DNA from: Amycolatopsis azurea DSM 43854
Lineage (GTDB): Bacteria; Actinomycetota; Actinomycetes; Mycobacteriales; Pseudonocardiaceae
DNA length: 64,000 bases
NCBI RefSeq assembly: GCF_001995215.1
Contig: NZ_MUXN01000011.1
Coordinates: 115,266 to 179,265, forward strand
Direction of reading: 5' to 3'
Shown: positions 7,889 to 15,761 of the stretch, piece by piece
How positions within the stretch are numbered: the first letter of the stretch is position 1
Layout of the letters: each line of letters opens with the position of its first letter
Program-made: the position numbers and the translations under genes
Notes under the pieces: generated by a model
What the model was told of the DNA's origin: nothing
Database searches by the model: none
What the model saw: the letters and a program-made list of their open reading frames with translations, nothing else

Positions 7889-8608
7889 TCAGGCGCCCGC
7901 CTCGGCGAGGATCCGGGCGACGGCCGTCTGTCCCTTGTTCCTGGCGTGGGCGAGGGGAGTGACGCCTTGTTTGTCGGCGAGGTCGACGTCCGCGCCAGCG
8001 GCGACGAGCGCCCGGACCACTTCCTGGTGGCGCGGCCCGCCGTCGCCGAGGATGACCGCCTCCAGCAGCGCGGTCCAGCCCAGGTCGTTCACGTGGTCGA
8101 CGTCGATCCCGCTGTTCGCCACCAGCCGCACGTACTCGACGTGCCCGCGTTCCGAGGCGGGGATCAGCGAGACGCCGCCGAACCGGTTTGTGATGGTCAG
8201 GTCCGGCTTCGCCTTGAGCAGCACCTGTGCCATCGGGACGCTCCCGGTGACGCCGGTGACCAGCCAGGGTGTGTCGTGCCGGCCGTCGAGCGCGTTCGGG
8301 TCGGCACCCGCCTTGACCAGTACTTCGGCGATCTCGACCCGGTTTTCGGTGACGGCGACGAGCAGCGGGGTCCGGCCGTGATCGTCGCGGGTCTCCAGGT
8401 CGGCGCCGGAGTCGACGGCCTGCCGGACGAGATTCGCGTCGGCTGCGAAAAGGTGACTCACGGGGACTCCTTGGCGGGGCGGCTGGGATGCGGTGGGCGA
8501 GGACGGAGCGCTCGACGCCGGTGGGGGTGGAGCACTCGGCGCCTGCGGGGAACAGGCACCGAGCACGAGGGCGGCGAGCAGCGCCACGAGCGCCCGTCCA
8601 CCGATCAT
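7889..8608 (-). CDS. ankyrin-repeat lipoprotein
   Basis: 239 residues. The N-terminus is a lipoprotein signal with lipobox LGAC (Cys about residue 19), then a Pro/Ser/Ala-rich linker to about residue 47, then five or so ankyrin repeats, with recognisable TPLLVAV, GADPNALD, GWTALLEAV and GVTPLAHA helices. It should be anchored outside the membrane and act through protein contacts. Its ATG overlaps the stop of the upstream GlcG/HbpS-like gene (ATGA), so the two are co-translated. In other bacteria small ankyrin proteins are linked to catalase function; a redox or haem-related role here is inferred from the partner. Confidence 0.88.
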   Translation of the reverse strand: MIGGRALVALLAALVLGACSPQAPSAPPPPASSAPSSPTASQPPRQGVPVSHLFAADANLVRQAVDSGADLETRDDHGRTPLLVAVTENRVEIAEVLVKAGADPNALDGRHDTPWLVTGVTGSVPMAQVLLKAKPDLTITNRFGGVSLIPASERGHVEYVRLVANSGIDVDHVNDLGWTALLEAVILGDGGPRHQEVVRALVAAGADVDLADKQGVTPLAHARNKGQTAVARILAEAGA

Positions 8609-9153
8609 CAGCGAAGTTCCCCGATGGCGCGCAGGCCCGCCGCGGCGAACTTCTCGTCGAGGTCGCCGCTGGGCGCGCCGCCGACGCCGATCCCGGCGAT
8701 CGGGCCGCCGTTCACGGCGACCGGCACACCGCCGGCGAGGAAGAGCGTGCCGGGGATGTCGCGGACGGTCGGGCCGGTGCCCTGGGCGTTCTTGTTCAGC
8801 GCGGACGTCGGCTGTCCGAAGGAGACCGCGGTGAAGGCCTTCCGCTTGGCCGACTCCTCGGTCTGCGGTCCGGCGCCGTCGCCCTTGAGCAGGACCCGCA
8901 CGTCACCGGACCGGTCCAGCACGGCCACGGTGACCCGCTGCCCCTCCTTCTCGGCGGCGTCCAGCGCGGCCTGGGCGGCGCGAGTGGCGGCGTCGACGCC
9001 GAGAACACTGGTCTGCACGACGGCAGGCGAGGCGGGCTGCTGCGGCTTGCGGTCCTGAGCCTGCGCCGCGCCGAGCCCGGTGGCGAGTGCGACGGTCGCG
9101 AGGCCGGCCGTCATACCCAGGACGAGGCGAGTGCGGGGGAGCTTGGCGTTCAT
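8608..9153 (-). CDS. secreted GlcG/HbpS-type haem-binding protein
   Basis: 181 residues with a Sec-type signal ending near AAQAQD and a GlcG/HbpS (DUF336) domain: repeated AATRAAQAALDAAEKEG, VAVLDRSGDVRVL and the C-terminal GGPIAGIGVGGAPSGDLDE signature. In Streptomyces reticuli the secreted octameric HbpS binds haem and modulates the sensor kinase SenS. Here the gene is divergent from a SenS/SenR-like pair, with 186 bp between starts, so the same sensing role is likely. Start ATG 9153 has GGAAA upstream. First gene of a two-gene operon with the ankyrin lipoprotein. Confidence 0.88.
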   Translation of the reverse strand: MNAKLPRTRLVLGMTAGLATVALATGLGAAQAQDRKPQQPASPAVVQTSVLGVDAATRAAQAALDAAEKEGQRVTVAVLDRSGDVRVLLKGDGAGPQTEESAKRKAFTAVSFGQPTSALNKNAQGTGPTVRDIPGTLFLAGGVPVAVNGGPIAGIGVGGAPSGDLDEKFAAAGLRAIGELR

Positions 9154-9339
9154 CGGATTTCCTTTGCCGTGGAGGGGTTTTTCGTTCTCCTTCGACTCTC
9201 CCGGCTGGCCGGGCCGCGCGAATCGGGAGAGTGGACCTTGATCGGACGCCGTGCGATCGGTGCGGGCATCAACCGAACGATTGATGCGGGAGGCCCCTCC
9301 CCACCGCATACGATCATCGGCGACGAAGGGAGGACCGAG

Positions 9340-10509
9340 ATGAAGCCGCACATCGGGTCGGCCACGCGACTGAACGCCGCCATGCACGCCGGGTTCTTCC
9401 TCCTGCTGGCCGCGTCGGTGGCCAGGTTCGTCGCGGCACACGGGCTGAGCGGCGCGACCCCGCTGATCCTCGTGCTCACCGGCGCGCTCGCGCTGGTCTA
9501 CGTGGCGGGGGTGCTGAGCTGGGCGGCACTCGACCGGTGGCGTCCGGTCTGGCTGGCCGCGGTGATCGCGGTCTGGCTGGCGCTGGTGGTGGCGGCACCG
9601 AGCTTCGCCTGGTGCGCCGTGCCGTTGTTCTTCGTCTGCCTGCAGGTGCTGAGACCGAGGGTCGTGATCGCGGTGGTCGTCCTGCTGACCGTCGCGACCA
9701 TCCTCGCCCAGCTGCGGATCGCGACCGAGTTCGATCCGAGCATCGTGCTCGCGCCGATCGCGGTCGCGTTGATGGCCACGATGACGTTCCTCCAGCTCGA
9801 CCGGGACAAGATGGAGCTGAGGAGGGCGGTCAGCGATCTCGTGCACGCCAGGTTCGACCTCGCTCAGAGCCAGCGCCTGGCTGGGATCACCCAGGAACGT
9901 GAGCGGTTGGCGCGCGAGATCCACGACGCCCTCGCGCAGGGGCTTTCGAGTATGAGGATGCTGCTGCAAGCCGCGCAGAGGACCTGGGACACGGATCCGA
10001 AGCTGGCCAGAGGCCATGTGTCCCGCGCCGTCGAAGCGGCGGGCGACACTCTCGACGAGGCACGCCGGTTCGTCCAAGGCCTGGGGTCACCGCGTCTCGC
10101 CGACACCGATCTCGTCGAGTCCTTGAAGGATCTCGCCGAGCAGATCGGGTTCGTCGCCATGCACCGGGTGCGTTTCGAGATCAGCGGAGAGCCCTATCCG
10201 CTGCGGCCCGAGGTGGAGGCAGGTCTGCTTCGTATCGCGCAGGGCGCCCTGGCGAACGTGAGTGAACACGCCGGGGCGAAGGAAGCGGCGGTCACGCTGA
10301 CCTACGTGGAAGAAGCCGTCGTCCTCGACATCCGTGACGACGGCGTCGGCTTCGACCCGGGTGCGGTGCGCGCGAGCGGCGACCGGGGGAACGGGCTGAG
10401 AATGATCAGGGAGCGGCTCGCCGAACTCGGTGGTGAGATGGTGGTCGAGAGCGCACCGGGAGAGGGCACCGCGCTCGCCGTCGCCGTGCCCACCAGGGAG
10501 GTGCGATGA
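9340..10509 (+). CDS. NarL-family sensor histidine kinase (SenS-like)
   Basis: 389 residues. Five or six membrane helices lie between about residues 14 and 152 with almost no extracytoplasmic domain. They are followed by a coiled region, the HisKA_3 phosphoacceptor H195 in REIHDALAQGLSS, and a HATPase_c domain (GALANVSEHAGA, DDGVGFDP, GNGLRMIRERL). ATG 9340 has AAGGGAGG upstream. It overlaps the response regulator by ATGA. The lack of its own large sensor domain fits a kinase that reads an accessory protein such as the HbpS-like product encoded divergently. Confidence 0.92.
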   Translation: MKPHIGSATRLNAAMHAGFFLLLAASVARFVAAHGLSGATPLILVLTGALALVYVAGVLSWAALDRWRPVWLAAVIAVWLALVVAAPSFAWCAVPLFFVCLQVLRPRVVIAVVVLLTVATILAQLRIATEFDPSIVLAPIAVALMATMTFLQLDRDKMELRRAVSDLVHARFDLAQSQRLAGITQERERLAREIHDALAQGLSSMRMLLQAAQRTWDTDPKLARGHVSRAVEAAGDTLDEARRFVQGLGSPRLADTDLVESLKDLAEQIGFVAMHRVRFEISGEPYPLRPEVEAGLLRIAQGALANVSEHAGAKEAAVTLTYVEEAVVLDIRDDGVGFDPGAVRASGDRGNGLRMIRERLAELGGEMVVESAPGEGTALAVAVPTREVR

Positions 10510-11132
10510 CCATCCGGGTACTGATCGTCGACGATCATCCGGTGGTCCGGGCGGGGATCGCCGCCCTGCTCGCCGGGGAGCCCGAATTCGAGGTGATCGG
10601 CGAATGTGCCGGCGCCGACGAAGCCGTGCTGTTCGCCGAGGCCCGGAAGCCGGACGTCGTGCTGATGGACCTCCAGCTCGGCGACGGTCCCGACGGCGTG
10701 AACGCGACCGAGCGCCTGACCGCCCTGCCGGACGCCCCGAAGGTCCTCGTGCTCACCACCTACGACGCCGAACTGGACATCACCAGGGCGGTGGCGGCGG
10801 GCGCCACCGGCTACCTGCTCAAGGCCGGGCCACCCGAGGACCTCTTCCACGGCATCCACGCGGCCGCGCGCGGGGAGACCGCGCTGGCACCTCAGGTCGC
10901 AGCCCGGCTTTTCGGGCACATGCGGGCCCCGGCGCCCGCGCTGAGCCCCCGTGAGACCGAGATCGTGCAGCTACTGGCGGAAGGCCTGATCAACCGGCAG
11001 ATCGCCGCGCGACTGTTCATTTCCGAAGCGACGGTGAAGACGCACTTGGTCCACATCTACGACAAGCTCGGCGTCGACAGCCGCACCGGTGCGGTCTCCG
11101 TCGCCACGGAACGGAGGATCATCCGCAACTGA
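10506..11132 (+). CDS. NarL/LuxR-type response regulator (SenR-like)
   Basis: 208 residues. The receiver has acidic pair D9-D10, phosphoacceptor D55 (VVLMDLQLGDG) and K106 (GYLLKAG); the C-terminal LuxR helix-turn-helix begins LSPRETEIVQLLAEG. Translationally coupled to the kinase. Likely targets are the divergent hbpS-like/ankyrin operon and oxidative-stress genes, by analogy with SenR; no operator was identified by eye. Confidence 0.93.
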   Translation: MTIRVLIVDDHPVVRAGIAALLAGEPEFEVIGECAGADEAVLFAEARKPDVVLMDLQLGDGPDGVNATERLTALPDAPKVLVLTTYDAELDITRAVAAGATGYLLKAGPPEDLFHGIHAAARGETALAPQVAARLFGHMRAPAPALSPRETEIVQLLAEGLINRQIAARLFISEATVKTHLVHIYDKLGVDSRTGAVSVATERRIIRN

Positions 11133-11144
11133 CGGTGGTTCTGG

Positions 11145-11990
11145 TCAGGGCTTGCGGCCCACGGCGGCGACGATGCAGTTGCCCGCGGCCGGCATCGGTT
11201 CCGAACGGGGACCGGTCGGCCACCACTCGTCGTTGACCACGATGCCCGGGTCCATGAGTTCGAGGCCGACGAGCATCTCTTCGAGTTCGCTCTTGGTGCG
11301 GAAGAAGCCGCGGCTGATGCTCTGGTTCAGGATCGCCTGCACCCGGTGGGCGATGGGGCTGTGCTCGTTCTCCGGATCGAAGAAATGCGAGAACACCACG
11401 TAGGAACCGGAGGGGATCGCTTCGATGTAGGTCTGCAGGACCTGCGCCGGGGGCAGTCCTTCGGCCTCGCTGTGGTGGTGCAGCGTGGCCACGTGCATCA
11501 GGGCCAGCGGGCGGCTGAAGTCGAGCGTGGTCGTGACGACGTCGTTCTTCAGGACCTCGTCCGGCTCGAAGATGTTGGCGCCGATGAGGCGGGTCCGGTC
11601 GTTCTCTTCGAGGAGCGCGCGGCCGTGCGCGAGCACCACGGGGTCGTTGTCGACGTACACGACCTGCGCGTCGGGGTTGATCCGCTGCGCGACCTGGTGG
11701 GTGTTCTCCGCCGTGGGAAGGCCGGAGCCGCAGTCGAGGAACTGGTCGATCCCGGCCTTGCCGGCGAGGAAACGGACCGCGCGGGTCAGGAAGGCGCGGT
11801 TGCTGACCGCGATGATGTTGACCTCGGGCACGGCCTGGTTCAGCTGCGCGAGCAGTTGCCTGTCGACCTCGTAGTTGTCCTTGCCGCCGAGGGCCGCGTC
11901 GTAGGCGCGCGCCACGCTGGGCACGGTCGTGTCGATCCTGTTCGAAGGAAGATCGGCGGTCCCACGGTCTTGGCCCACGGCATACCCCAC
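11145..11990 (-). CDS. SAM-dependent methyltransferase, DUF574/SAV2177 family
   Basis: 281 residues. Typical family start: IDTTVPSVARAYDAALGGKDNYEVDR, which is shared by a large actinobacterial group, then a Rossmann methyltransferase with FLDCGSGLPTAENTHQVA and VYVDNDPVVLAHGRALL. Members are very abundant in Streptomyces and Amycolatopsis, often next to regulators, and the substrate is unknown. Start could be GTG 11990 or GTG 11978. It is convergent with the response regulator gene (12 bp apart). Confidence 0.88.
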   Translation of the reverse strand: MGYAVGQDRGTADLPSNRIDTTVPSVARAYDAALGGKDNYEVDRQLLAQLNQAVPEVNIIAVSNRAFLTRAVRFLAGKAGIDQFLDCGSGLPTAENTHQVAQRINPDAQVVYVDNDPVVLAHGRALLEENDRTRLIGANIFEPDEVLKNDVVTTTLDFSRPLALMHVATLHHHSEAEGLPPAQVLQTYIEAIPSGSYVVFSHFFDPENEHSPIAHRVQAILNQSISRGFFRTKSELEEMLVGLELMDPGIVVNDEWWPTGPRSEPMPAAGNCIVAAVGRKP

Positions 11991-12068
11991 AGGTAATCAG
12001 ACGGTCACTCAACGTCGAAAGGGATGCTACCAGCGAGTCGCTTCCGCTCCACGACGAGGACGCCGCGC

Positions 12069-12878
12069 CTACGAGGCCCGGTCACGAGCCGGACGTAATT
12101 CCAGCGTGCAGCATTTCACGCTCCCGCCGCCTTTGAGCAGTTCCGAAAGATCGGCGCCGATCGGCTCGAAACCTCGCTCTCGCAGTCGTTCGATCAGTCC
12201 CGTCGCGGCTTGCGGAAGGATGACGTGACGCCCGTCGGAGACCGCGTTCAGCCCGAAGGCCGCGGCGTCGGCGGCCGAGGCGACGACGGCGTCCGGGTAC
12301 AGCTTTTCGAGCCGTCGGCGGCTGTCCTCACTGAACGCTTCCGGGAAGTACATGATCAGGTCGTCGTCCAGGACGGTCAGCGCGGTGTCCAGGTGGTAGT
12401 AGCGAGGGTCGGTCAAGGTCAGCCCGAGCACCTGGACACCGAAGAACTCCGCGGCTTCGTCGTGCGCCCGGCGGTCGGTGCGGAAGCCCGAACCCGCCAG
12501 GATCCGGGAACCCGCGACGAGGAAGTCCCCTTCGCCCTCGTTGTCCCACCCGGCTTGCCGGACGTCGCGATAACCGTGCTCGGTGAACCACTTCAGGTAA
12601 GCCGTGGATTCCGGGCGGCGGTGCCGGTGGTGGAAGCGTGCGACGAGCACCCGTCCGTTCACCACCGTGGCACCGTTGGCCGCGTACACCATGTCCGGCA
12701 GACCCGGCGCCGGATCGAGCAGGTCCACCCGGTGGCCCAGTTCGAGGTAGAGGTCGCGCAGTCCTTCCCACTGGGTGATCGCGAGCCGGGTGTCGGTGGG
12801 CTTTCCGGGATCCATCCACGGGTTGATCGAGTACTCGACGTCGAAATACGCCGGTCTGACCATGAGATAGTGCCGCAT
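12069..12878 (-). CDS. dimethylarginine dimethylaminohydrolase-family enzyme
   Basis: 269 residues, arginine deiminase/amidinotransferase fold. Catalytic His162 (YYHLDTALTVLD) and Cys256 or Cys257 (GGGSVKCCTLEL) are present, as are the substrate-binding GEGDF (115-119) and the family start FDVEYSINPWMDP. DDAH hydrolyses N-methylated arginine to citrulline and methylamine. RBS GGGGGAGA precedes ATG 12878, and it follows the DUF6875 gene by 20 bp, so it closes the leftward operon that begins with the cupin gene at 15654. It may be a housekeeping DDAH or a tailoring hydrolase acting on an arginine-like intermediate of the cluster. Confidence 0.88.
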   Translation of the reverse strand: MRHYLMVRPAYFDVEYSINPWMDPGKPTDTRLAITQWEGLRDLYLELGHRVDLLDPAPGLPDMVYAANGATVVNGRVLVARFHHRHRRPESTAYLKWFTEHGYRDVRQAGWDNEGEGDFLVAGSRILAGSGFRTDRRAHDEAAEFFGVQVLGLTLTDPRYYHLDTALTVLDDDLIMYFPEAFSEDSRRRLEKLYPDAVVASAADAAAFGLNAVSDGRHVILPQAATGLIERLRERGFEPIGADLSELLKGGGSVKCCTLELRPARDRAS

Positions 12879-12898
12879 CTGTCGTCTCCCCCGAGTGT

Positions 12899-13561
12899 TC
12901 AGGCCGTCTGCAAGGATTTCCGGGTGCTCACCAGCCGTTTGACCAGCTGGTCGCGAATGCGGGGCGGGATGTCCGGGGCGAACCGCCGGAGGTAGCTCTC
13001 GGCGTGCACCTCGTCGTCCATCAGGAACGGCAGGTCGAAGACGACCAGTTTGCGGATGGCCAGCAACGGGACCGGCGCGCGCAGCGCCTTGAACTTCTCG
13101 TTCCACAGGCCGGGCTGGTCGCAGACCGGGTGGAACTGCCCGATCATCAGACCGTCGTTGACGAACTTGTCCTTCGCCTCGCGTTGCAGGGCGTCCAGCC
13201 CCGTCGAGTCCTGATGGTCCAGTTGCGGCAGTACGAGCAGGATCGTCAGCAGTTCCCGGTCCGCGGGCGGGATCCTGGCCGACAGCCGTTCGTACCACGA
13301 GCGCAGGCTTTCGATCGCGTCGCGGACGTCCGTCCCGCCGTTCGTCGCGGTCAGGGCTGCCAGATGAAAGAGTCCTTTGTGGAGTGACGGCTGGGTGTAG
13401 GGGCATACCGGGCCGTTTCGGCCGAGTTCCGGATGCGGGGAGACGAGGTAGCGTCCCGCCCAGGCCAGGATCTCCCGGGTGTGCGGTAGATGTTCCGCGG
13501 GTACGGCACCGCTTTCGACCTCGGCCGCCGTCCAGATGTGTACCTTGTCGTCGCCGATCAT
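12899..13561 (-). CDS. DUF6875-like protein of unknown function
   Basis: 220 residues, cytoplasmic, no signal or membrane segment. It resembles the DUF6875 group: PHPELGRNGPVCPYTQPSL near residues 43-61 includes a conserved Cys-Pro-Tyr, and there are repeated IPPADRELLTILLVLPQLD and GQFHPVCDQPGLWN segments that could form an active site (Cys, His, Asp). Its ATG overlaps the stop of the flavoprotein gene (ATGA). Function not established. The position between a flavin oxidase and a DDAH in an operon headed by a cupin suggests an enzyme of the same pathway. Confidence 0.65.
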   Translation of the reverse strand: MIGDDKVHIWTAAEVESGAVPAEHLPHTREILAWAGRYLVSPHPELGRNGPVCPYTQPSLHKGLFHLAALTATNGGTDVRDAIESLRSWYERLSARIPPADRELLTILLVLPQLDHQDSTGLDALQREAKDKFVNDGLMIGQFHPVCDQPGLWNEKFKALRAPVPLLAIRKLVVFDLPFLMDDEVHAESYLRRFAPDIPPRIRDQLVKRLVSTRKSLQTA

Positions 13562-14937
13562 GATCCGATGCTTTGCGCGAAGGTGAAGACGCCGTCGGGG
13601 TCGACCCGTTCCTTGATTTCCTTCAGCCGCGGGTAGTTGGCGCCGTAGTAAGCGTCGCGCCAGGACTCGAGATCCGGGTCGATGAAGTTCTGGAAGGCGC
13701 CTTCGGACACGTAAGGCGACATCGCGTCAGCCAGTTCCGCCAGCCAGCGGAGGTTGGCGTCGACCACGGCGGGATTGTCGGCTTCGGCCCACGAAACGTC
13801 CATGGAGAGCAGGAAAAGCGCGTTCCGGTGGGCGAACGCGGTCTCCGTCGCGCCCACCCGGTTGATCGCGCCGCCCCAGGAGAACAGGGCCGCACCACCA
13901 CCGTCCGGATTTCCGCTGCCGGGCACGCGATCGACGAACGAGAGCATCGTGGCGATCGCCTCCTCGGGCAGTGGCCGAGTGGTGGTGTTGGTCCGCACCG
14001 CGAACGCGCCCTCGGAGGTCTCGTGCAGCAGATCGTCCTTGGCCTCCCAGAAAGTCCGGTCCGCGATGTCCGCGCGGATCGGCTGGGCGACGGACAGGAC
14101 GGGGTCGAGGATCTCGCGCAACTCCTTGGCGGAACCGAAATGCTGCCCGATGGCCGACACCACGCCCTTCGACTCGCCCGCCTTGCTGATACCGATCCTG
14201 GTCGCGAACTCGTCCGGCGCCCGCAGCGCGATCTCTTGCAGTACCGAGAAGACCTTCGGCGCGTCCGCGCGGTCCCACAACAGCAGGTAGCTGGCGCAGT
14301 CGGCGACCGGCCTCGCCTGGAAAGTGAAGGAGACGTTGACGCCGAAGTTCCCGCCACCACCGCCGCGGCACGCCCAGAACAGGTCGGCGTTGGTGTTCGC
14401 GTCGCAGCGCAGCACCTGCCCGTCCGCGGTCACCAGCGTGGTCTCCACGAGCGCGTCCGCGGTGAGGCCGAGTACGCGGGAGGTGGCCCCGCAGCCGCCG
14501 CCGAGGGTGAGCCCCGCGATGCCGACCGAGGCGCCGTTGCCCAGTGCGAACGCCATTTCGTGGGGCTGGACGGCGGCGTAGACGTCCGCCATCAGCGCGC
14601 CGCCCGCGACCGTCACGAGCCCGGTCGAACCATTGGCGGACACGGTGTTCATCGCGCCGAGGTCGATCACCAGGCCGGTGCCGACCGAATGTCCCGCGTA
14701 GCTGTGCCCGCCGCACCGTGCGACGACGTCGACGCCGGCATCGCGCGCCCACACGATGGCACGTCGTACGTCCTCGGTGCCGGCCACGGAAACGACGCCG
14801 CCGGGGGTGGTTCCGGCGAACCGCTTGTTGAACGGCATGGAGGCGTCGCGGAAGCCGGCCTCTCCAGGACGCCGGACGCGGCCGTCCACGGCTCGGTCGA
14901 GGCGTCGCCAGTCCGCGTCGGTCAGGCTGCGGGTCAC
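13558..14937 (-). CDS. berberine-bridge-type FAD-linked oxidoreductase
   Basis: 459 residues from GTG 14937. PCMH-type FAD domain with H78 in ARCGGHSYAGHS, the usual site of 8-alpha-histidyl flavin attachment; the second attachment Cys common in this family (GxC before the VGIAG segment) is replaced by GNGAS near 133-137, so mono-covalent flavin is expected. The C-terminus has the BBE substrate domain ending NYPRLKEIKERVDPDGVF. Such enzymes oxidise alcohols, amines or make ring closures. The start overlaps the stop of the preceding small gene. Part of the five-gene leftward operon. Confidence 0.88.
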   Translation of the reverse strand: MTRSLTDADWRRLDRAVDGRVRRPGEAGFRDASMPFNKRFAGTTPGGVVSVAGTEDVRRAIVWARDAGVDVVARCGGHSYAGHSVGTGLVIDLGAMNTVSANGSTGLVTVAGGALMADVYAAVQPHEMAFALGNGASVGIAGLTLGGGCGATSRVLGLTADALVETTLVTADGQVLRCDANTNADLFWACRGGGGGNFGVNVSFTFQARPVADCASYLLLWDRADAPKVFSVLQEIALRAPDEFATRIGISKAGESKGVVSAIGQHFGSAKELREILDPVLSVAQPIRADIADRTFWEAKDDLLHETSEGAFAVRTNTTTRPLPEEAIATMLSFVDRVPGSGNPDGGGAALFSWGGAINRVGATETAFAHRNALFLLSMDVSWAEADNPAVVDANLRWLAELADAMSPYVSEGAFQNFIDPDLESWRDAYYGANYPRLKEIKERVDPDGVFTFAQSIGS

Positions 14938-15260
14938 TAGCTCACCTCGTCGAGGTAGGAGACGCCGGTCGCGGCGTGCGGGCCGTAGCGTTCCCACACC
15001 TCACGCAGCCGGAGGCGGCCGTCTTCGCCCATCTCCGGGGTGTTCACCGTGTGCCCGCAGATCACCTCACCGGTGGCGAGCACCATGGTGTACCCGAGAT
15101 GCAGAGCGCCGTTTTCCCTTTGGGCGCCGGTGATCGACCCTCGTCGCACCTCGCCGCCGGCGAATTCGGCCCAGACGACGTCGCCTTCTTGCCGGTACAC
15201 GGCGATCGCTTCGGCGTCACCGCCCGCTTTGCGGAATTTCCGCCCGTCGTAATCAATCAC
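14937..15260 (-). CDS. small lipocalin-like protein, often mis-named N-acetylglutamate synthase
   Basis: 107 residues from GTG 15260. Beta-rich: IDYDGRKFRKAGGDAEAI, VVWAEFAGGEVRRGSITG, TGEVICGHTVNTPEM. Homologous small proteins are common in actinobacteria and carry the name n-acetylglutamate synthase without support. It overlaps the cupin gene by 8 bases and its stop overlaps the flavoprotein start, so it is firmly in the operon. Role unknown; a small-molecule-binding accessory is possible. Confidence 0.7.
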   Translation of the reverse strand: MIDYDGRKFRKAGGDAEAIAVYRQEGDVVWAEFAGGEVRRGSITGAQRENGALHLGYTMVLATGEVICGHTVNTPEMGEDGRLRLREVWERYGPHAATGVSYLDEVS

Positions 15261-15654
15261 GGGACTCGGCCCGGCCTGCCTCGTGGGCGGCGAACTCGTC
15301 CGACATCGCGCGATCCCACCAGATCGCGTAGTAGGAGAAGTCCTCGTCCCGGTCATTGACGAGATGATGCTCGATCCCCGGTTTCAGGAATACGAGGTCT
15401 CCGGCCACGAACTCGTGTCGCCGGTCTCCGGCGATCACGGCGGCGCTTCCCGCCATTCCGATGAAGATCTCGTGCTCGTGATGAGCGTGGGCCACCGAGA
15501 CGTCGCCAGGGCGCAGTACGCACCAAGCTCCTCGAAACGGTGCCGTCAAACCATCCCACGGATAAAGGAGCTTCATGTCCAATCCGTAGGCCCGCGTCAG
15601 GTTCTCGTGCTCCAGCTTGCGGATGTCCACGACAGCAAGGTCTTGCTCAGTCAC
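15253..15654 (-). CDS. stand-alone cupin, candidate partner of the MetRS-like ligase
   Basis: 133 residues. One cupin domain with metal ligands in HAHHEHEIF (H56, H58, H59, E62) and H96/H97 in KPGIEHHLVND. The segments LLYPWDGLTAPFRGAWCV and SYYAIWWD resemble the cupin module that is fused to MetRS-like domains in known hydrazine synthetases such as Spb40, as I recall them. Because the MetRS-like protein at 18295-19821 has no cupin, this product may supply it in trans. First gene of the leftward operon; an inverted repeat shared with the other cluster promoters lies 68-86 bp upstream. Confidence 0.8.
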   Translation of the reverse strand: MTEQDLAVVDIRKLEHENLTRAYGLDMKLLYPWDGLTAPFRGAWCVLRPGDVSVAHAHHEHEIFIGMAGSAAVIAGDRRHEFVAGDLVFLKPGIEHHLVNDRDEDFSYYAIWWDRAMSDEFAAHEAGRAESRD

Positions 15655-15721
15655 ATCCCACTCCGATCAGCGTGCATTCCCGTCCGGCGTCCGGGGCTGA
15701 TCGCAGGCTATGTTCGGCCGG

Positions 15722-15740
15722 TTTCCCGGCGATAGGGGAA
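15722..15740. promoter_or_regulatory. candidate cluster operator, site 1
   Basis: TTTCCCGGCGATAGGGGAA: inverted TTTCCC / GGGGAA separated by seven bases. It overlaps a perfect 13-base palindrome GGGAACTGTTCCC (15736-15748). Located upstream of the cupin-led operon. Matching sites at 16855, 27446 and 27468. Confidence 0.62.
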
Positions 15741-15761
15741 CTGTTCCCGATTGCCGGTCAA

